This document shows positions 36,590 to 46,630 of a stretch of DNA of 64,000 nucleotides, piece by piece. Numbering within the stretch: the stretch's first letter is position 1; the number at the start of each line of letters is the position of its first letter. Below the pieces are notes generated by a model that did no database searches, was not told the DNA's origin, and saw only the letters and a program-made list of their open reading frames with translations. Made by a program: the position numbers and the translations under genes. This DNA is from Bacteroides sp. (GTDB lineage Bacteria > Bacteroidota > Bacteroidia > Bacteroidales > Bacteroidaceae), in NCBI RefSeq assembly GCF_030151085.1, contig NZ_JASLER010000056.1, positions 288,695-352,694 on the forward strand, in the 5' to 3' direction.

Positions 36590-36629
36590 AATACAAAGAA
36601 CCCACCCTTCTTATCTAAAGAGTGGGTTC
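36590..36629 (-). terminator. Terminator-like hairpin after susD module B
   Basis: The minus strand has GAACCCAC pairing with GTGGGTTC (36629-36598) around a CTTT/AAGG interior, followed by TTTGTATTTT. It mirrors the hairpin after susD of module A in position. Confidence 0.65.
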
Positions 36630-36676
36630 AAATTATATCTACCTATTGAGAAATGAAAGACTTAATCACAAATTCC

Positions 36677-38662
36677 CTATTCAGTCTTATTTTCATCAGC
36701 AACAGCATCTTCCCAGTTATCCCACACTGAAATGTTAGCATCATAGCCGTCGTAACCGTAGTTCTGAGCTAACTGAGCTTTATTATTCGCAGTAATAGCA
36801 TCATTAGGTATCGGCCAGTAAACATTGCGCTTATCCAAGGTGAAATACAAAGTATTCGGACCAGACGTAATGCCATTAGGATTTTGGTTGTATGGAGCAT
36901 AGTGCGTCAAACGTTGATACCAATAGCTACCGCCTGTTGCGTCAGTGCCCGACTGCATATCCCAGTTGTCTTTACTATATGTATTTCCCCACTCATCAAC
37001 TTTACCACTCAGTGCAAGACAATAAGAGATACGCTTTAATTCCATAGCACGCCACTCCTCAAGATACAGTTCGCGAGCACGTTCGGTAGCGATATCACCG
37101 ATAGTCACAGAAGTATAAAGTTGTGAACATTTAGCACGCATACGTACTTCGTTTACATCCGATGTAGCATCCTTTCCTTGATAATACTTGGCTTCGGCAC
37201 GTAGCAAATAGGTTTCTGCCAGACGATAGAGGTACCAGTTTGCATTACTTCCAGTAGTCGCACCATTAAACTGATTGGCACCTTGGTTAGCCTCCGCTGT
37301 CGCATCATCCAAGAAGATTTTATAGTGTGGATAGTCGAACCAGTCACGAATTTGGTTTGTACAAAGAACTTTACCCTCATCATCATAGAGTTGGAAATTC
37401 TTGCCATAGTACTCTGATTCCGGATTGTTGTACTTCATATCTTCCATCCGTACCCAGTTACCCACCTCATGGTTGTGTCGCAGGTCTTCTGTATCTTCTA
37501 CACCATTCACTACCCACATGCCGTGCTGCTGAAAGTCAGTGGCACCACTGACGGTAGCAATACCGCGACCAAAAGCGCGTACAAGGTCAAGACTCTTGTC
37601 ATAGTTGCTGTTATTACGTGCATAGTTCATTGCACCGGATTTTCCGTCAGGAGCTTTCAGATAAGAATTATCATTCCACATAGGACCAAAGATACGCATT
37701 GTCAAAAAGTCAGTGTGAGAATCTACCGTATTATTAGGCATTCCCATAATCAGCTCCTTATTTGCAGTAATCAGTTTATTTTCCGGACGATGTAAATCCC
37801 AAATCACATTATCCGTGATTTTCCAGGTTTCCGGTTCTCCACCATCATTGAAAGTTCCAAAAGTTGATTGCATCAATGAGTAACCCGACTGATTGATCAA
37901 GATGTCTGCTTGTGCTTCCGCTTCTGCAAAGCGACCGGTTGCCAAGTAGCACTTAATGAGCAACTGACGACATGCCCCTTTATTCACCATACCAATATAT
38001 TTCGTTTTTGCTTGTTCCGGTACCCATTCTACAGCCTTCTCCATGTCTTGAGTAATCATCTCCAAAATAGCTTCTTTCTTGGTAGATTTATAGTTACGCT
38101 TCGGGCCATCCAGAATCTTTGTTACCAAAGGAACATCTCCAAACTGAAATACAAGAGCCAAATAACGATAAGCACGATGGAAGTAAGCACGACCTTTATA
38201 TTCTTGCTTTACACCTTCATCCATCCCTTCTACAGCATCAATATAACTCAATATTGTGTTGGCATATTTGATACCGGAGTAATGTTGATCCCAGAAATAT
38301 TTAATCTGGTTATCATCTCCATTGGCTATACCACTTGTAGGAGTCAATCGCGTAGCCCATGTACCATAAGCTCCACCTACATTATCCGTTTTGCCATAAA
38401 TAGCAACATCCGAAAACAAATATTCGGTTCCGATAGGTACACGGATATTGTTGGCTTCGTAATTGGTCCAGTATAAGCGCAGGTGACGGTCACACATAGC
38501 TAATACAGATTGCAGACCGGATTCGGTTGCAAACGTCGTTTCCGGTTCATAGAACGACAGTGGGTCAGGTTTCAAGAAATCATCTGTACAAGCCGACAAT
38601 AGTGCAGCTCCTGTAAGAATCAAGATACCCTTAGAGAGTTTATTTTTGATATAACTTTTCAT
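36677..38662 (-). CDS. SusD-like glycan-binding outer-membrane lipoprotein (module B)
   Basis: 661 residues with lipoprotein signal (Cys25, LLSAC). The SusD hallmarks are CTDDFLKPDPLSFYEPETTF at the N-terminus, YFHRAYRYLALVFQFGDVPLV in the TPR-like part, and ARELYLEEWRAMELKRISYC near the end. It partners the adjacent SusC, 12 bases away, at the cell surface. It is divergent from the module A SusD, so the two pairs probably take up different oligosaccharides from the same polymer. Confidence 0.96.
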   Translation of the reverse strand: MKSYIKNKLSKGILILTGAALLSACTDDFLKPDPLSFYEPETTFATESGLQSVLAMCDRHLRLYWTNYEANNIRVPIGTEYLFSDVAIYGKTDNVGGAYGTWATRLTPTSGIANGDDNQIKYFWDQHYSGIKYANTILSYIDAVEGMDEGVKQEYKGRAYFHRAYRYLALVFQFGDVPLVTKILDGPKRNYKSTKKEAILEMITQDMEKAVEWVPEQAKTKYIGMVNKGACRQLLIKCYLATGRFAEAEAQADILINQSGYSLMQSTFGTFNDGGEPETWKITDNVIWDLHRPENKLITANKELIMGMPNNTVDSHTDFLTMRIFGPMWNDNSYLKAPDGKSGAMNYARNNSNYDKSLDLVRAFGRGIATVSGATDFQQHGMWVVNGVEDTEDLRHNHEVGNWVRMEDMKYNNPESEYYGKNFQLYDDEGKVLCTNQIRDWFDYPHYKIFLDDATAEANQGANQFNGATTGSNANWYLYRLAETYLLRAEAKYYQGKDATSDVNEVRMRAKCSQLYTSVTIGDIATERARELYLEEWRAMELKRISYCLALSGKVDEWGNTYSKDNWDMQSGTDATGGSYWYQRLTHYAPYNQNPNGITSGPNTLYFTLDKRNVYWPIPNDAITANNKAQLAQNYGYDGYDANISVWDNWEDAVADENKTE

Positions 38663-38674
38663 TGTTTCAAGTTT

Positions 38675-41600
38675 TTAGAAGGTTAAGTTTAATCCGAAAG
38701 TATAGGTACGTGTAGCCAAACCACCGGTTTCAGGATCAGCATATTCCCAATCAGCAGCCCAAGTTGCTACATTACGTACGGTAGCATACAGTTTCACACG
38801 ATCAATCTGCCACATCTTGGTTAACTTTTGTGGCAACGTATAAGCTAGTGAAATATTATCCAGACGGATGAAGTTGCGGTTATACAGACGCTTTGGACTA
38901 CCTGCACCATCGGGACCTTGTGCCTCAAGACGTGCATAAGTATTACTTGGATTATCTGGTGTCCAATATTCTTTCTTGAAGGTATTGAATCCGTAAGTCA
39001 TCAATGAGCCACCATTGTCGCCATTCAGATAGTAGCCTTCAAGACTCTTGTGTCCCATATAAGAATAAAGATTGAAAGAGAAATCAATATTCTTCAGGAT
39101 AGTAAATTCATTACGCAATGACCAACGAATAGGAGCATTCGTAGTCCCCAAGAACTGCTTATCTTTATCGTTATACACCGGTGTACGGCTACCATCAGCA
39201 TTAATCTTGTCATCGGCTGTATAATAGTTTTCAACTTTGGGATCACCAGGCTTTTGACCTACTTTAGCTGCCTCTTCGACTTCATTTGTTTGCCAAATGC
39301 CTGTAACTTTATAGTTCCAGATTTCGCCAATAGGTTTACCTACAAACCAATTATTACTTGTATCATCTTGTTCCTTGCGACCGATAACATTACCGTTTTC
39401 GTCCAAAACATCTTCATATTCATTATAGAGGTGTTTAATCTGATTTTTATTATAAGCAAAACCAAAAGTTGTACGCCACTCAAAATTCCGATTAATGATA
39501 TTAACTGTATTCAAAGAGAATTCAAAACCATTGTTCTGTACTTCACCCAAGTTGGTTGTTACTTCACCGAATCCACAGAAACCAGGCAGGCGTTGACTCA
39601 TAATCATATCCTTGGTGCTCATGAAGTAAGTCTCCAAACTACCGTTGATACGGTCATTTAAGAAGCCAAAATCAAGTCCGAAGTTCCAGGAAGAAGTTTT
39701 TTCCCATCGTAAGTTGGCGTTAGCCAAACGATCTACGCTAAGGTATTTCATATCAACATAATCCGAACCAGTGTAATAGCCCATCGTTCCTCCCGTACCG
39801 GAAGCCAAGTTTGCCAAAGCCAGATAAGGGTTTGCCAATTGGCGGTTACCATTCTTACCCCAAGATATACGTAATTTACCGGTACTCATCGGCTCCCACT
39901 TGAAGAACTTCTCGTTAACAAATGACCATGCCACAGAAAGAGACGGGAAGGTAGCCCATGGATTATTGGCACCGAAAGCACAATAACCATCGCGACGTAC
40001 AGTACCAGTAAACATATACCGATCATCGTAAGAATAGAACAAACGTCCCAGATAAGCGGCAGCCGTTTCATGTGTATCATTTGTATTAAAGCTGCTGTTA
40101 TCCTTTGTTCCATTCTGAGTATTATGGAAACCCAATGCATCTGAAGGCAAGATATTACGAGCTTCAATTTTATCACTCCAGTAACGACGTTCTTCAGCTT
40201 CCTGCGCCAATGTCAACATTACGTGGTGTTTTTCAGCAAAAGTCTGATCCCAAGTAATGGTATTATTCAGTGAGTAATCAAAGCGTTTACGGCTTTCACG
40301 GTCTACACCACGGCTTGTAGGGCTACTATCCGGTAATTCGGCCGACATAAAATAGTAGTTATGAAAAAACTCATAGCGTGGAGCAATGTTAAAGTCATAC
40401 GTAATATTAAACGGTAACTTTACCTTAGCATTAAATATAGTATTCAATACCGTGTAACCTTTATCCAAATCAAGATATTGGCGATCGAACTCATAGTTGT
40501 AACCTCGCTTTACAATAGTACCCATTGGATACTGCGACAGGCTACCATCTTCTTCACGGTAATTGGAATACGGGCTGTTGCGAAGCATATTTGCATCCCA
40601 GTAGTTAGTACCTAAACTAACGGTAATATCACCATCTGTACGATCCTGGAAGTTCACATTAGCACCAATTTCCAACCAGTTAGTCACTTTTCCCGAAACT
40701 TTCAAATTGGCACGCATCGCACTATAGTCATTACCCTTCACAGCACCTTCATTCTTCTGGTAACCGAAAGACATATAATAGCTCATACGATCGCTGGCAC
40801 CGGATACACTGGCATTATAATCTTGATTGATACCGGTACGGAAAGTTTGGTCATACCAATCGTGTGTATTTCCTGATAAGTAGTTGCGCAACACAGCATC
40901 TTCCAATCCTAAACGCTTGGCGTAAACGCTAAGAGCTGATTCTCCTGATTCATTTTTGCTATAAGCCATCCATTGATCCTGTGTTATTCCATAACCGCTC
41001 AAATTGTCCGGACGATCGTAATAGCCAGGACTTGTCTTACCAGTCTGGTAAGCTTCATACTTACCTGTTGTAGGATTCACTCCATACGTAGATACTTTAT
41101 ACCAATCTTCACGATACTGCATGTATTCAGAAGCATTGAATACATCGCGGTAAGCACTCTTCGTATTGATACCGAGTGTTGCACTGACATTGATAGTCGG
41201 CTTACCCATCTTACCCTTCTTTGTAGTTACTACAATAACGCCATTGGCACCTTTAGCACCATAAATAGCAGAAGCAGAAGCATCCTTCAATACATCTATC
41301 TGACCAATATCTTCGGGATTGATTTCAGAAAGTTCACCATAGAACTGCATACCGTCAAGGATAATCAGCGGTGTGTTGTGCGTATCATTTGCAGGATTAT
41401 CTTTATCGGTCACATAAACAGAGCGCTGTCCACGCACCATCATAGTGCCACCACCCTTGGCATCAGCATTGTAACCGATATTCAAACCTGGAGTACCACG
41501 CAATACATCTTGTATGGTTTTTGGGGCTTCATTAGCAAGTTTGTCAGGACGGATTTGAACGACAGAACCTGTCAAGTCTTTCTTGCGCATGGTACCATAA

Positions 41601-41971
41601 CCTACTACCACCACTTCTTCAAGCATTTCACTGTCTTCTTTCAAATTGACATTAAATGACGTTTTTCCATTTACAGGAATCTCCTGCGCTTTGTAACCAA
41701 TAAAACTAACGATAATTGCACCGTTTGAAGGCACCTTGAGAGAGAAATTACCATCCATATCGGTAATTGTTCCATTGCCGGTGTTACCTTTTTCCACAAT
41801 ACTAGCACCGATAACCGGTCCCATTGCATCGTTCACCACACCTCTTACATTGATAGTAGTTTTCTGAGCGTTCACGAACTGAACATTCAGGATAAGAGCC
41901 ATGCAGATAGCTAAGGTATAAAGTACCCGACTCATCCCTGCCCTTGCAGAAATCTTCTGTTTTTCCATCAT
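38675..41971 (-). CDS. SusC-like TonB-dependent glycan transporter (module B)
   Basis: 1098 residues. Signal peptide (NVQFVNAQ), carboxypeptidase-regulatory-like domain (about 40-115), EEVVVVGYGTMRKKDLTGS, plug domain with LIILDGMQFYG and DASASAIYGAKGANG (about 125-260), then an outer-membrane barrel ending in aromatic-rich strands. The translation start is one of two adjacent ATGs. It imports oligosaccharides with the SusD encoded next. The N-terminal domain is nearly the same as in the module A SusC, whereas the barrel differs. Confidence 0.97.
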   Translation of the reverse strand: MMEKQKISARAGMSRVLYTLAICMALILNVQFVNAQKTTINVRGVVNDAMGPVIGASIVEKGNTGNGTITDMDGNFSLKVPSNGAIIVSFIGYKAQEIPVNGKTSFNVNLKEDSEMLEEVVVVGYGTMRKKDLTGSVVQIRPDKLANEAPKTIQDVLRGTPGLNIGYNADAKGGGTMMVRGQRSVYVTDKDNPANDTHNTPLIILDGMQFYGELSEINPEDIGQIDVLKDASASAIYGAKGANGVIVVTTKKGKMGKPTINVSATLGINTKSAYRDVFNASEYMQYREDWYKVSTYGVNPTTGKYEAYQTGKTSPGYYDRPDNLSGYGITQDQWMAYSKNESGESALSVYAKRLGLEDAVLRNYLSGNTHDWYDQTFRTGINQDYNASVSGASDRMSYYMSFGYQKNEGAVKGNDYSAMRANLKVSGKVTNWLEIGANVNFQDRTDGDITVSLGTNYWDANMLRNSPYSNYREEDGSLSQYPMGTIVKRGYNYEFDRQYLDLDKGYTVLNTIFNAKVKLPFNITYDFNIAPRYEFFHNYYFMSAELPDSSPTSRGVDRESRKRFDYSLNNTITWDQTFAEKHHVMLTLAQEAEERRYWSDKIEARNILPSDALGFHNTQNGTKDNSSFNTNDTHETAAAYLGRLFYSYDDRYMFTGTVRRDGYCAFGANNPWATFPSLSVAWSFVNEKFFKWEPMSTGKLRISWGKNGNRQLANPYLALANLASGTGGTMGYYTGSDYVDMKYLSVDRLANANLRWEKTSSWNFGLDFGFLNDRINGSLETYFMSTKDMIMSQRLPGFCGFGEVTTNLGEVQNNGFEFSLNTVNIINRNFEWRTTFGFAYNKNQIKHLYNEYEDVLDENGNVIGRKEQDDTSNNWFVGKPIGEIWNYKVTGIWQTNEVEEAAKVGQKPGDPKVENYYTADDKINADGSRTPVYNDKDKQFLGTTNAPIRWSLRNEFTILKNIDFSFNLYSYMGHKSLEGYYLNGDNGGSLMTYGFNTFKKEYWTPDNPSNTYARLEAQGPDGAGSPKRLYNRNFIRLDNISLAYTLPQKLTKMWQIDRVKLYATVRNVATWAADWEYADPETGGLATRTYTFGLNLTF

Positions 41972-42052
41972 ATAAATTTAAGATAATTAATAAATCACAA
42001 AATAACACTCATTGCGAAACAAGATGTGCATGCGTTATCTCTGTTCGCACCG

Positions 42053-42060
42053 CAAACATA
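42053..42060 (-). promoter_or_regulatory. Putative -7 box of susC module B
   Basis: The minus strand reads TATGTTTG about 82 bases before the SusC start. No -33 box is evident, in keeping with an activated promoter. Confidence 0.55.
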
Positions 42061-42170
42061 AAACAATGAATTATAGTAACCTGAATCTAAGGTTTCAAAC
42101 ATGTAGAAAATTAGTGCATGAAACATTCATCCACATTGTTTGAATGATTTTTCTACATATTACACACAAA

Positions 42171-42212
42171 TGTGCCACCCAATAGACTTACTTGTTACTA
42201 TAGGGTGGCACA
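42171..42212 (-). terminator. Terminator hairpin of HTCS module B
   Basis: TGTGCCACCCTATAG pairs with CTATTGGGTGGCACA (14 of 15 positions) about a 12-base loop, downstream of the HTCS stop. The following TTTGTGTG is only moderately T-rich. Confidence 0.65.
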
Positions 42213-42319
42213 ATTATAATCTTGTTAATCATTTAAGATAATCCGATATACTCTTTTCTAACTGCTGATGAAGGTAGATGACAACTTTGAAGCAAATGGG
42301 ACTTTGGAACCAGAGATTA

Positions 42320-45300
42320 TTATCCTTCCACAGTTCCCCCTTCTGTAGTAAACCGCTCCATATACTCCGAAGGCAGCATACCAAACTCTTTCTTAAAACT
42401 GCTGCTGAAATATCGTGCATCATTATATCCAACTGCGTAAGCCAAATCAGAGATGCGAAGATTCTTCTTTTCTTCCATAATGCGACAGGCAGCTTTCATG
42501 CGGATGTTACGGATGAACGACACATACGTCAAACCGGTAAGCGATTTCAGTTTACGGAAACAGGTAGACTTCGTGGTGTGCATCTCTTCGAGGAAGCGGG
42601 TTTGATCATAGTCGGCATCATCCAAATGACGGTTGATACATTCTATAGCATGCTGCAAAAATTCTTCATCAAGAGTTGTATAATTCAAATCTTTTGCTTC
42701 GAAGACCAGTTGCTTCTTAAAGTCCTTCATTATACGCAGGCGGCTACGTAGCAAATTACTGATACGTGCATGTAGCACACTCAGATTGAAAGGCTTGCTG
42801 ATAAAGCCGTCGGCACCCGATTCATAAGCCTCAACCCTATCTTCTTCTTTATTCTTGGCAGTGAGGAGGATAATGGGAATATGACTGGTATCTATATTAT
42901 TTTTGATATATTGGCAGAGCTCGATGCCGTCCATCTCGGGCATCATTACATCGGAGACTATCAAATCGATTTCTTCCTGCTCTATTACTTCCAGTGCTTC
43001 TTTCCCATTGGTTGCCGTATATATTTCGTATTCTGTGCCCAAGAGCTTCACCATCAATTGCAGCAAGTCCTCGTTATCTTCTACTATTAATAAAGTATGT
43101 TGGCTTTCGGTTATTATATTTTCGCCTTCCACATCTTCAAATTCACTAATAACAGTATCATCTCTCTCGGCAGTCTCAACAAAAGAAGTTGGAAGATTTG
43201 ATTCTTCGGTAGTAGTTCCTCCTACTTCTATTTCTTCGGCTTCGTAAGATGATGCCAGAATAGGAAAGGTGACGATAAAGGTCGTTCCCTGCCCTTCTTC
43301 ACTTTCTACTGTAATAGTTCCGTGATGTAGCAGTACCAGATCGCGCACCAATGATAAACCAATGCCTGTACCTATTGTCTTGAATTTCCGGTAATCACCT
43401 TCATAGAAACGTTTAAACAGATTCTTCTGAGCTTCCTGTGAAATACCGGGACCATTATCCTTTATCACCAGTCGGGCAAAGCCTTCTATTTCTCCGGATA
43501 ATTCTACACCGACCATTCCCCCCGGACGATTGTATTTCGAAGCATTGGACAACAAGTTATACAATATTTTATCCACTTTATCGGGATCGAAATATGCCAT
43601 GAATGGGTGTAGAGAGCAAGACAGACTGAACTGCATATCCCTCTTCTTCATCAATGGGCGGAAACTTTCGATACTTCGTTGTACAAACTGACTCAAATCA
43701 CTTTCTGATACCCTTAGCTTCAGATTACCTGTTTCTGCTTTGCGGAATTCAAGTATTTGTTGCAACAGTCGTATCAATCGGTTAATATTATTAGCCATTA
43801 CCTTATACTGATCCTTATAACCCGGAGCCATCTGTTTCATTTCGTCTACTGAGGCCGAAAGAATGGTCAACGGAGTAAGTAATTCGTGAGTAATATTAGT
43901 AAAGAACTGTAATTTGGCATGATTCACTTCTTCCACTTTCGCTTTCTCCATCTCTTGCAGATGCAGGGCATTACGTAGGCGGATGCGATTACGCACCAAG
44001 CAATAAGCGTAATAGGCAACCGCCAGAAAGCAAACTATATAAATAGTATAAGCCCACCAAGTTCGCCAAGGTGGAGGCAATATCACGACTTGCAGTTTAC
44101 GAGTTTCATCATTCCAGATTCCGTTGGAATTGGAAGCTTTCAGATAGAAGGTATAAGTACCCGGCTTCAAGTTGTTATAATAAGCAAAACGTTTGGCAGC
44201 ATCAGCATACTGCCAGTCAGCATCAAATCCTTCCAGCTTATAAGCATAGCGGTTACGCTCCGGGTTGGCGTACTCTAATGCCGAGAACTCAATACTGAAG
44301 TTATTATGGCGATAGTCTAGTCTGACTTCATCAGTGAAACCGGGAGACAACAAGGAAACTTCTTCACGCTCACCACCCTGAAGTTTATCCCACGACTGAT
44401 TGAATATCTTTATATCAGTAATAACTGCCGGAGTAGAGAAATCCTGATCCTTCTGTTTTGCCGGATAGAAGCTATTATAGCCTCTATGTCCCCCAAACAG
44501 TAATTCACCATCGAGTGTTGCTGTAGAAGAACCACGAACAAAAATATTATCCTGCAATCCATCGGCTGTAGTATATAAACGGAAACTGATATGTTCAAAA
44601 TCAAGTGGAACAGAAAGTTTCACCAATCCGACATTGGTACCCAACCAAAGGTTACCGTTCATATCCCCCAAAATACTGTTAACAACATCGCCTGGTAAAT
44701 TCCAGGTAGCATGCACTGACAGAAATGTATCATTTACTTCATCATACAAGTTCAGCCCATTACTTCCCGTACCTACCCAAATTCGTCCATCAATATCTTT
44801 ATAGACACAGTTGGCATAATTTCCATTCAATTTACCGTTAGAAGATGAATAGCTTGAAAGTTTATATCCACTCAATTTGCTGCCATGACCTTGAATGCGG
44901 ATAATCCCGTGCGTATTGGAAGCCACCCACATTTCACCTTTATTCCCTTCTGCAATCTGCATGGCAACCACATCCTTCATTATGACATTGTCTACTACTT
45001 GTAAGGAGTCGAATCTCAAAGCTGTGCCATCAGCCAAGCGCATCGAAATCCCGGCTCGCGTAGCAAACCAAAGATCCCGGCGAGAATCTTCGAAGATATG
45101 ATAGACACACGAATTAGTGAGCCAGGGAGTATTCTCTGCATTATATAATCTCACTCGTTGTCCAACTGGAGCTTTTTTATTGTACTCATATACACCTCCG
45201 TTATACACACCCAACCAAATGTGATGCGTTGTAGGCGACTGGAGAATAGACATTACAGAAGAAACTCCTTTATAAGAAGCAAACTCCGGCATTTGAGTAA

Positions 45301-46510
45301 AGTGGGTGAACTTGCCTGTTTTCCGGTCTTTTACACCAAAACCGTAAGTACTTATACCCAACCATAGCAATCCTTCATCGTCCACCATCATACTACGGAC
45401 TGAGTTTGTTTTCAAACTTTGCTTCGCATCTGTCAAAGGGTCCAGATAAAAATCAGGTTTACGTGTATTCACCATATTAACTCCACCGCCAATCATGCCT
45501 ATCCAAAGAATACCCTGACGATCACGCATCAATGATGCTACTTCACTACTGGTAATGGAACGGTCAGTTTCATCGGAATAATAGTTATTGAAAGAAGAGG
45601 CAGAGGTATAATTCTGATTCAAGGGAAGCACACTAAGCCCACTACGCGTACCTACCCATAAAGTATGATTGTTTATATCTTCAAAGATGGCATAAATCAA
45701 ATTGTCCGAGATACTGGCTGTATGGTTCTCATCGTGTGTAAAGGTAGTCCAGCTGACTTTCGAAGGTTCGTATGCATTATGCAATAATTGCAATCCTGCT
45801 CCCCAGGTACCTATCCATATATTCTTATTACTATCCTGAAAAATAACGTGTGCAGAGTTACCTGAATTCATTTGAGGATATTTGATGAATTTACCAGTGC
45901 TATACTCATATCGGTATAGTCCTTTATCCCATGTACCAATCCAAATATCGCCACGATCATCCTCAAACAATGACTTAATAGTAGTGTAAGGTAAGATGTT
46001 ATTCGTATTTTCCAATTCATAAAGCAAGCAACTGTCACGGTCTGCAAGATACTCATATAATCCACGCTCCGTTCCTAGCCAAATACGATTGTCTCTTGTT
46101 ACGGCAATGGCAGATACACCATTACCTACCATTTCTGGTTTATCGAGTTTACGAATTACTCCAGTACGCTTATCGAGCACATTTAACCCACTATAAGTAC
46201 CAATCCATAGGTGATGGTCAGCATCTTCGGCAGTACAAAAGATATTATTATTAGTGAGTAAGTCCGGGCGGTAAAGATTAGATTTATAAGAAGTAATAGA
46301 ATAACCGTCGTATTGAAAAAGTCCGTTGCGGGTAGATATCCATATATAGCCATCCCGATCTTGATAAATGGACTGCACATCTTTACTTGGCAGATTGTTC
46401 AGAGCTGGCAAAGTCTTGAACGTACCCGACAAAGATTGTGGTAAAACGGTAGCCTGACATACCATAGAGATTAGGATTCCAAAGAAAGCGATCCAGATTT
46501 TCTGTTTCAT
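42320..46510 (-). CDS. Hybrid two-component system sensor/regulator (HTCS), module B
   Basis: 1396 residues with signal peptide (MVCQATVLP). Two propellers of Reg_prop repeats (about 35-690; LWIGT, IWIGTWGAGL), Y_Y_Y domain (about 715-790), membrane segment (PPWRTWWAYTIYIVCFLAVAY), histidine kinase (His875 in NITHELLTPL; NLLSNASKYN, DNGPGI, GTGIGLSLV), receiver (Asp1187 in VSDVMMP) and C-terminal AraC HTH. An acidic, Glu/Thr-rich stretch of about 50 residues separates kinase and receiver, longer than in module A. It presumably activates susC/susD module B and the following enzyme operon. Divergent from hemW, with a TATATTTG box upstream. Confidence 0.96.
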   Translation of the reverse strand: MKQKIWIAFFGILISMVCQATVLPQSLSGTFKTLPALNNLPSKDVQSIYQDRDGYIWISTRNGLFQYDGYSITSYKSNLYRPDLLTNNNIFCTAEDADHHLWIGTYSGLNVLDKRTGVIRKLDKPEMVGNGVSAIAVTRDNRIWLGTERGLYEYLADRDSCLLYELENTNNILPYTTIKSLFEDDRGDIWIGTWDKGLYRYEYSTGKFIKYPQMNSGNSAHVIFQDSNKNIWIGTWGAGLQLLHNAYEPSKVSWTTFTHDENHTASISDNLIYAIFEDINNHTLWVGTRSGLSVLPLNQNYTSASSFNNYYSDETDRSITSSEVASLMRDRQGILWIGMIGGGVNMVNTRKPDFYLDPLTDAKQSLKTNSVRSMMVDDEGLLWLGISTYGFGVKDRKTGKFTHFTQMPEFASYKGVSSVMSILQSPTTHHIWLGVYNGGVYEYNKKAPVGQRVRLYNAENTPWLTNSCVYHIFEDSRRDLWFATRAGISMRLADGTALRFDSLQVVDNVIMKDVVAMQIAEGNKGEMWVASNTHGIIRIQGHGSKLSGYKLSSYSSSNGKLNGNYANCVYKDIDGRIWVGTGSNGLNLYDEVNDTFLSVHATWNLPGDVVNSILGDMNGNLWLGTNVGLVKLSVPLDFEHISFRLYTTADGLQDNIFVRGSSTATLDGELLFGGHRGYNSFYPAKQKDQDFSTPAVITDIKIFNQSWDKLQGGEREEVSLLSPGFTDEVRLDYRHNNFSIEFSALEYANPERNRYAYKLEGFDADWQYADAAKRFAYYNNLKPGTYTFYLKASNSNGIWNDETRKLQVVILPPPWRTWWAYTIYIVCFLAVAYYAYCLVRNRIRLRNALHLQEMEKAKVEEVNHAKLQFFTNITHELLTPLTILSASVDEMKQMAPGYKDQYKVMANNINRLIRLLQQILEFRKAETGNLKLRVSESDLSQFVQRSIESFRPLMKKRDMQFSLSCSLHPFMAYFDPDKVDKILYNLLSNASKYNRPGGMVGVELSGEIEGFARLVIKDNGPGISQEAQKNLFKRFYEGDYRKFKTIGTGIGLSLVRDLVLLHHGTITVESEEGQGTTFIVTFPILASSYEAEEIEVGGTTTEESNLPTSFVETAERDDTVISEFEDVEGENIITESQHTLLIVEDNEDLLQLMVKLLGTEYEIYTATNGKEALEVIEQEEIDLIVSDVMMPEMDGIELCQYIKNNIDTSHIPIILLTAKNKEEDRVEAYESGADGFISKPFNLSVLHARISNLLRSRLRIMKDFKKQLVFEAKDLNYTTLDEEFLQHAIECINRHLDDADYDQTRFLEEMHTTKSTCFRKLKSLTGLTYVSFIRNIRMKAACRIMEEKKNLRISDLAYAVGYNDARYFSSSFKKEFGMLPSEYMERFTTEGGTVEG

Positions 46511-46550
46511 AGTGCAGCTGTTTAGCTAAAAGATGTGTATTAGATGATGG

Positions 46551-46558
46551 CAAATATA
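46551..46558 (-). promoter_or_regulatory. -7 box of HTCS module B
   Basis: TATATTTG on the minus strand, 40 bases before the HTCS start, in the divergent region with hemW. Confidence 0.6.
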
Positions 46559-46600
46559 CGTAAAAGTTCTGAAATCAGTTTCTTTCTACTATCAAAAGCT

Positions 46601-46608
46601 TACTTTTG
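46601..46608 (+). promoter_or_regulatory. -7 box of hemW
   Basis: TACTTTTG on the plus strand, 22 bases before the hemW ATG, with TTTC 18 bases upstream as a weak -33 element. Confidence 0.6.
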
Positions 46609-46630
46609 CAGTCTATATACATAATTACTT

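Larger units (their letters stand above)
41972..42319. other. Intergenic region between HTCS module B and susC module B
   Basis: 348 bases without a credible gene. It holds the HTCS terminator hairpin (42171-42212) and a TATGTTTG box near susC (42053-42060). The 110 bases between them are AT-rich and would be the natural place for the HTCS binding site; no clear repeat was recognised there. Confidence 0.6.
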
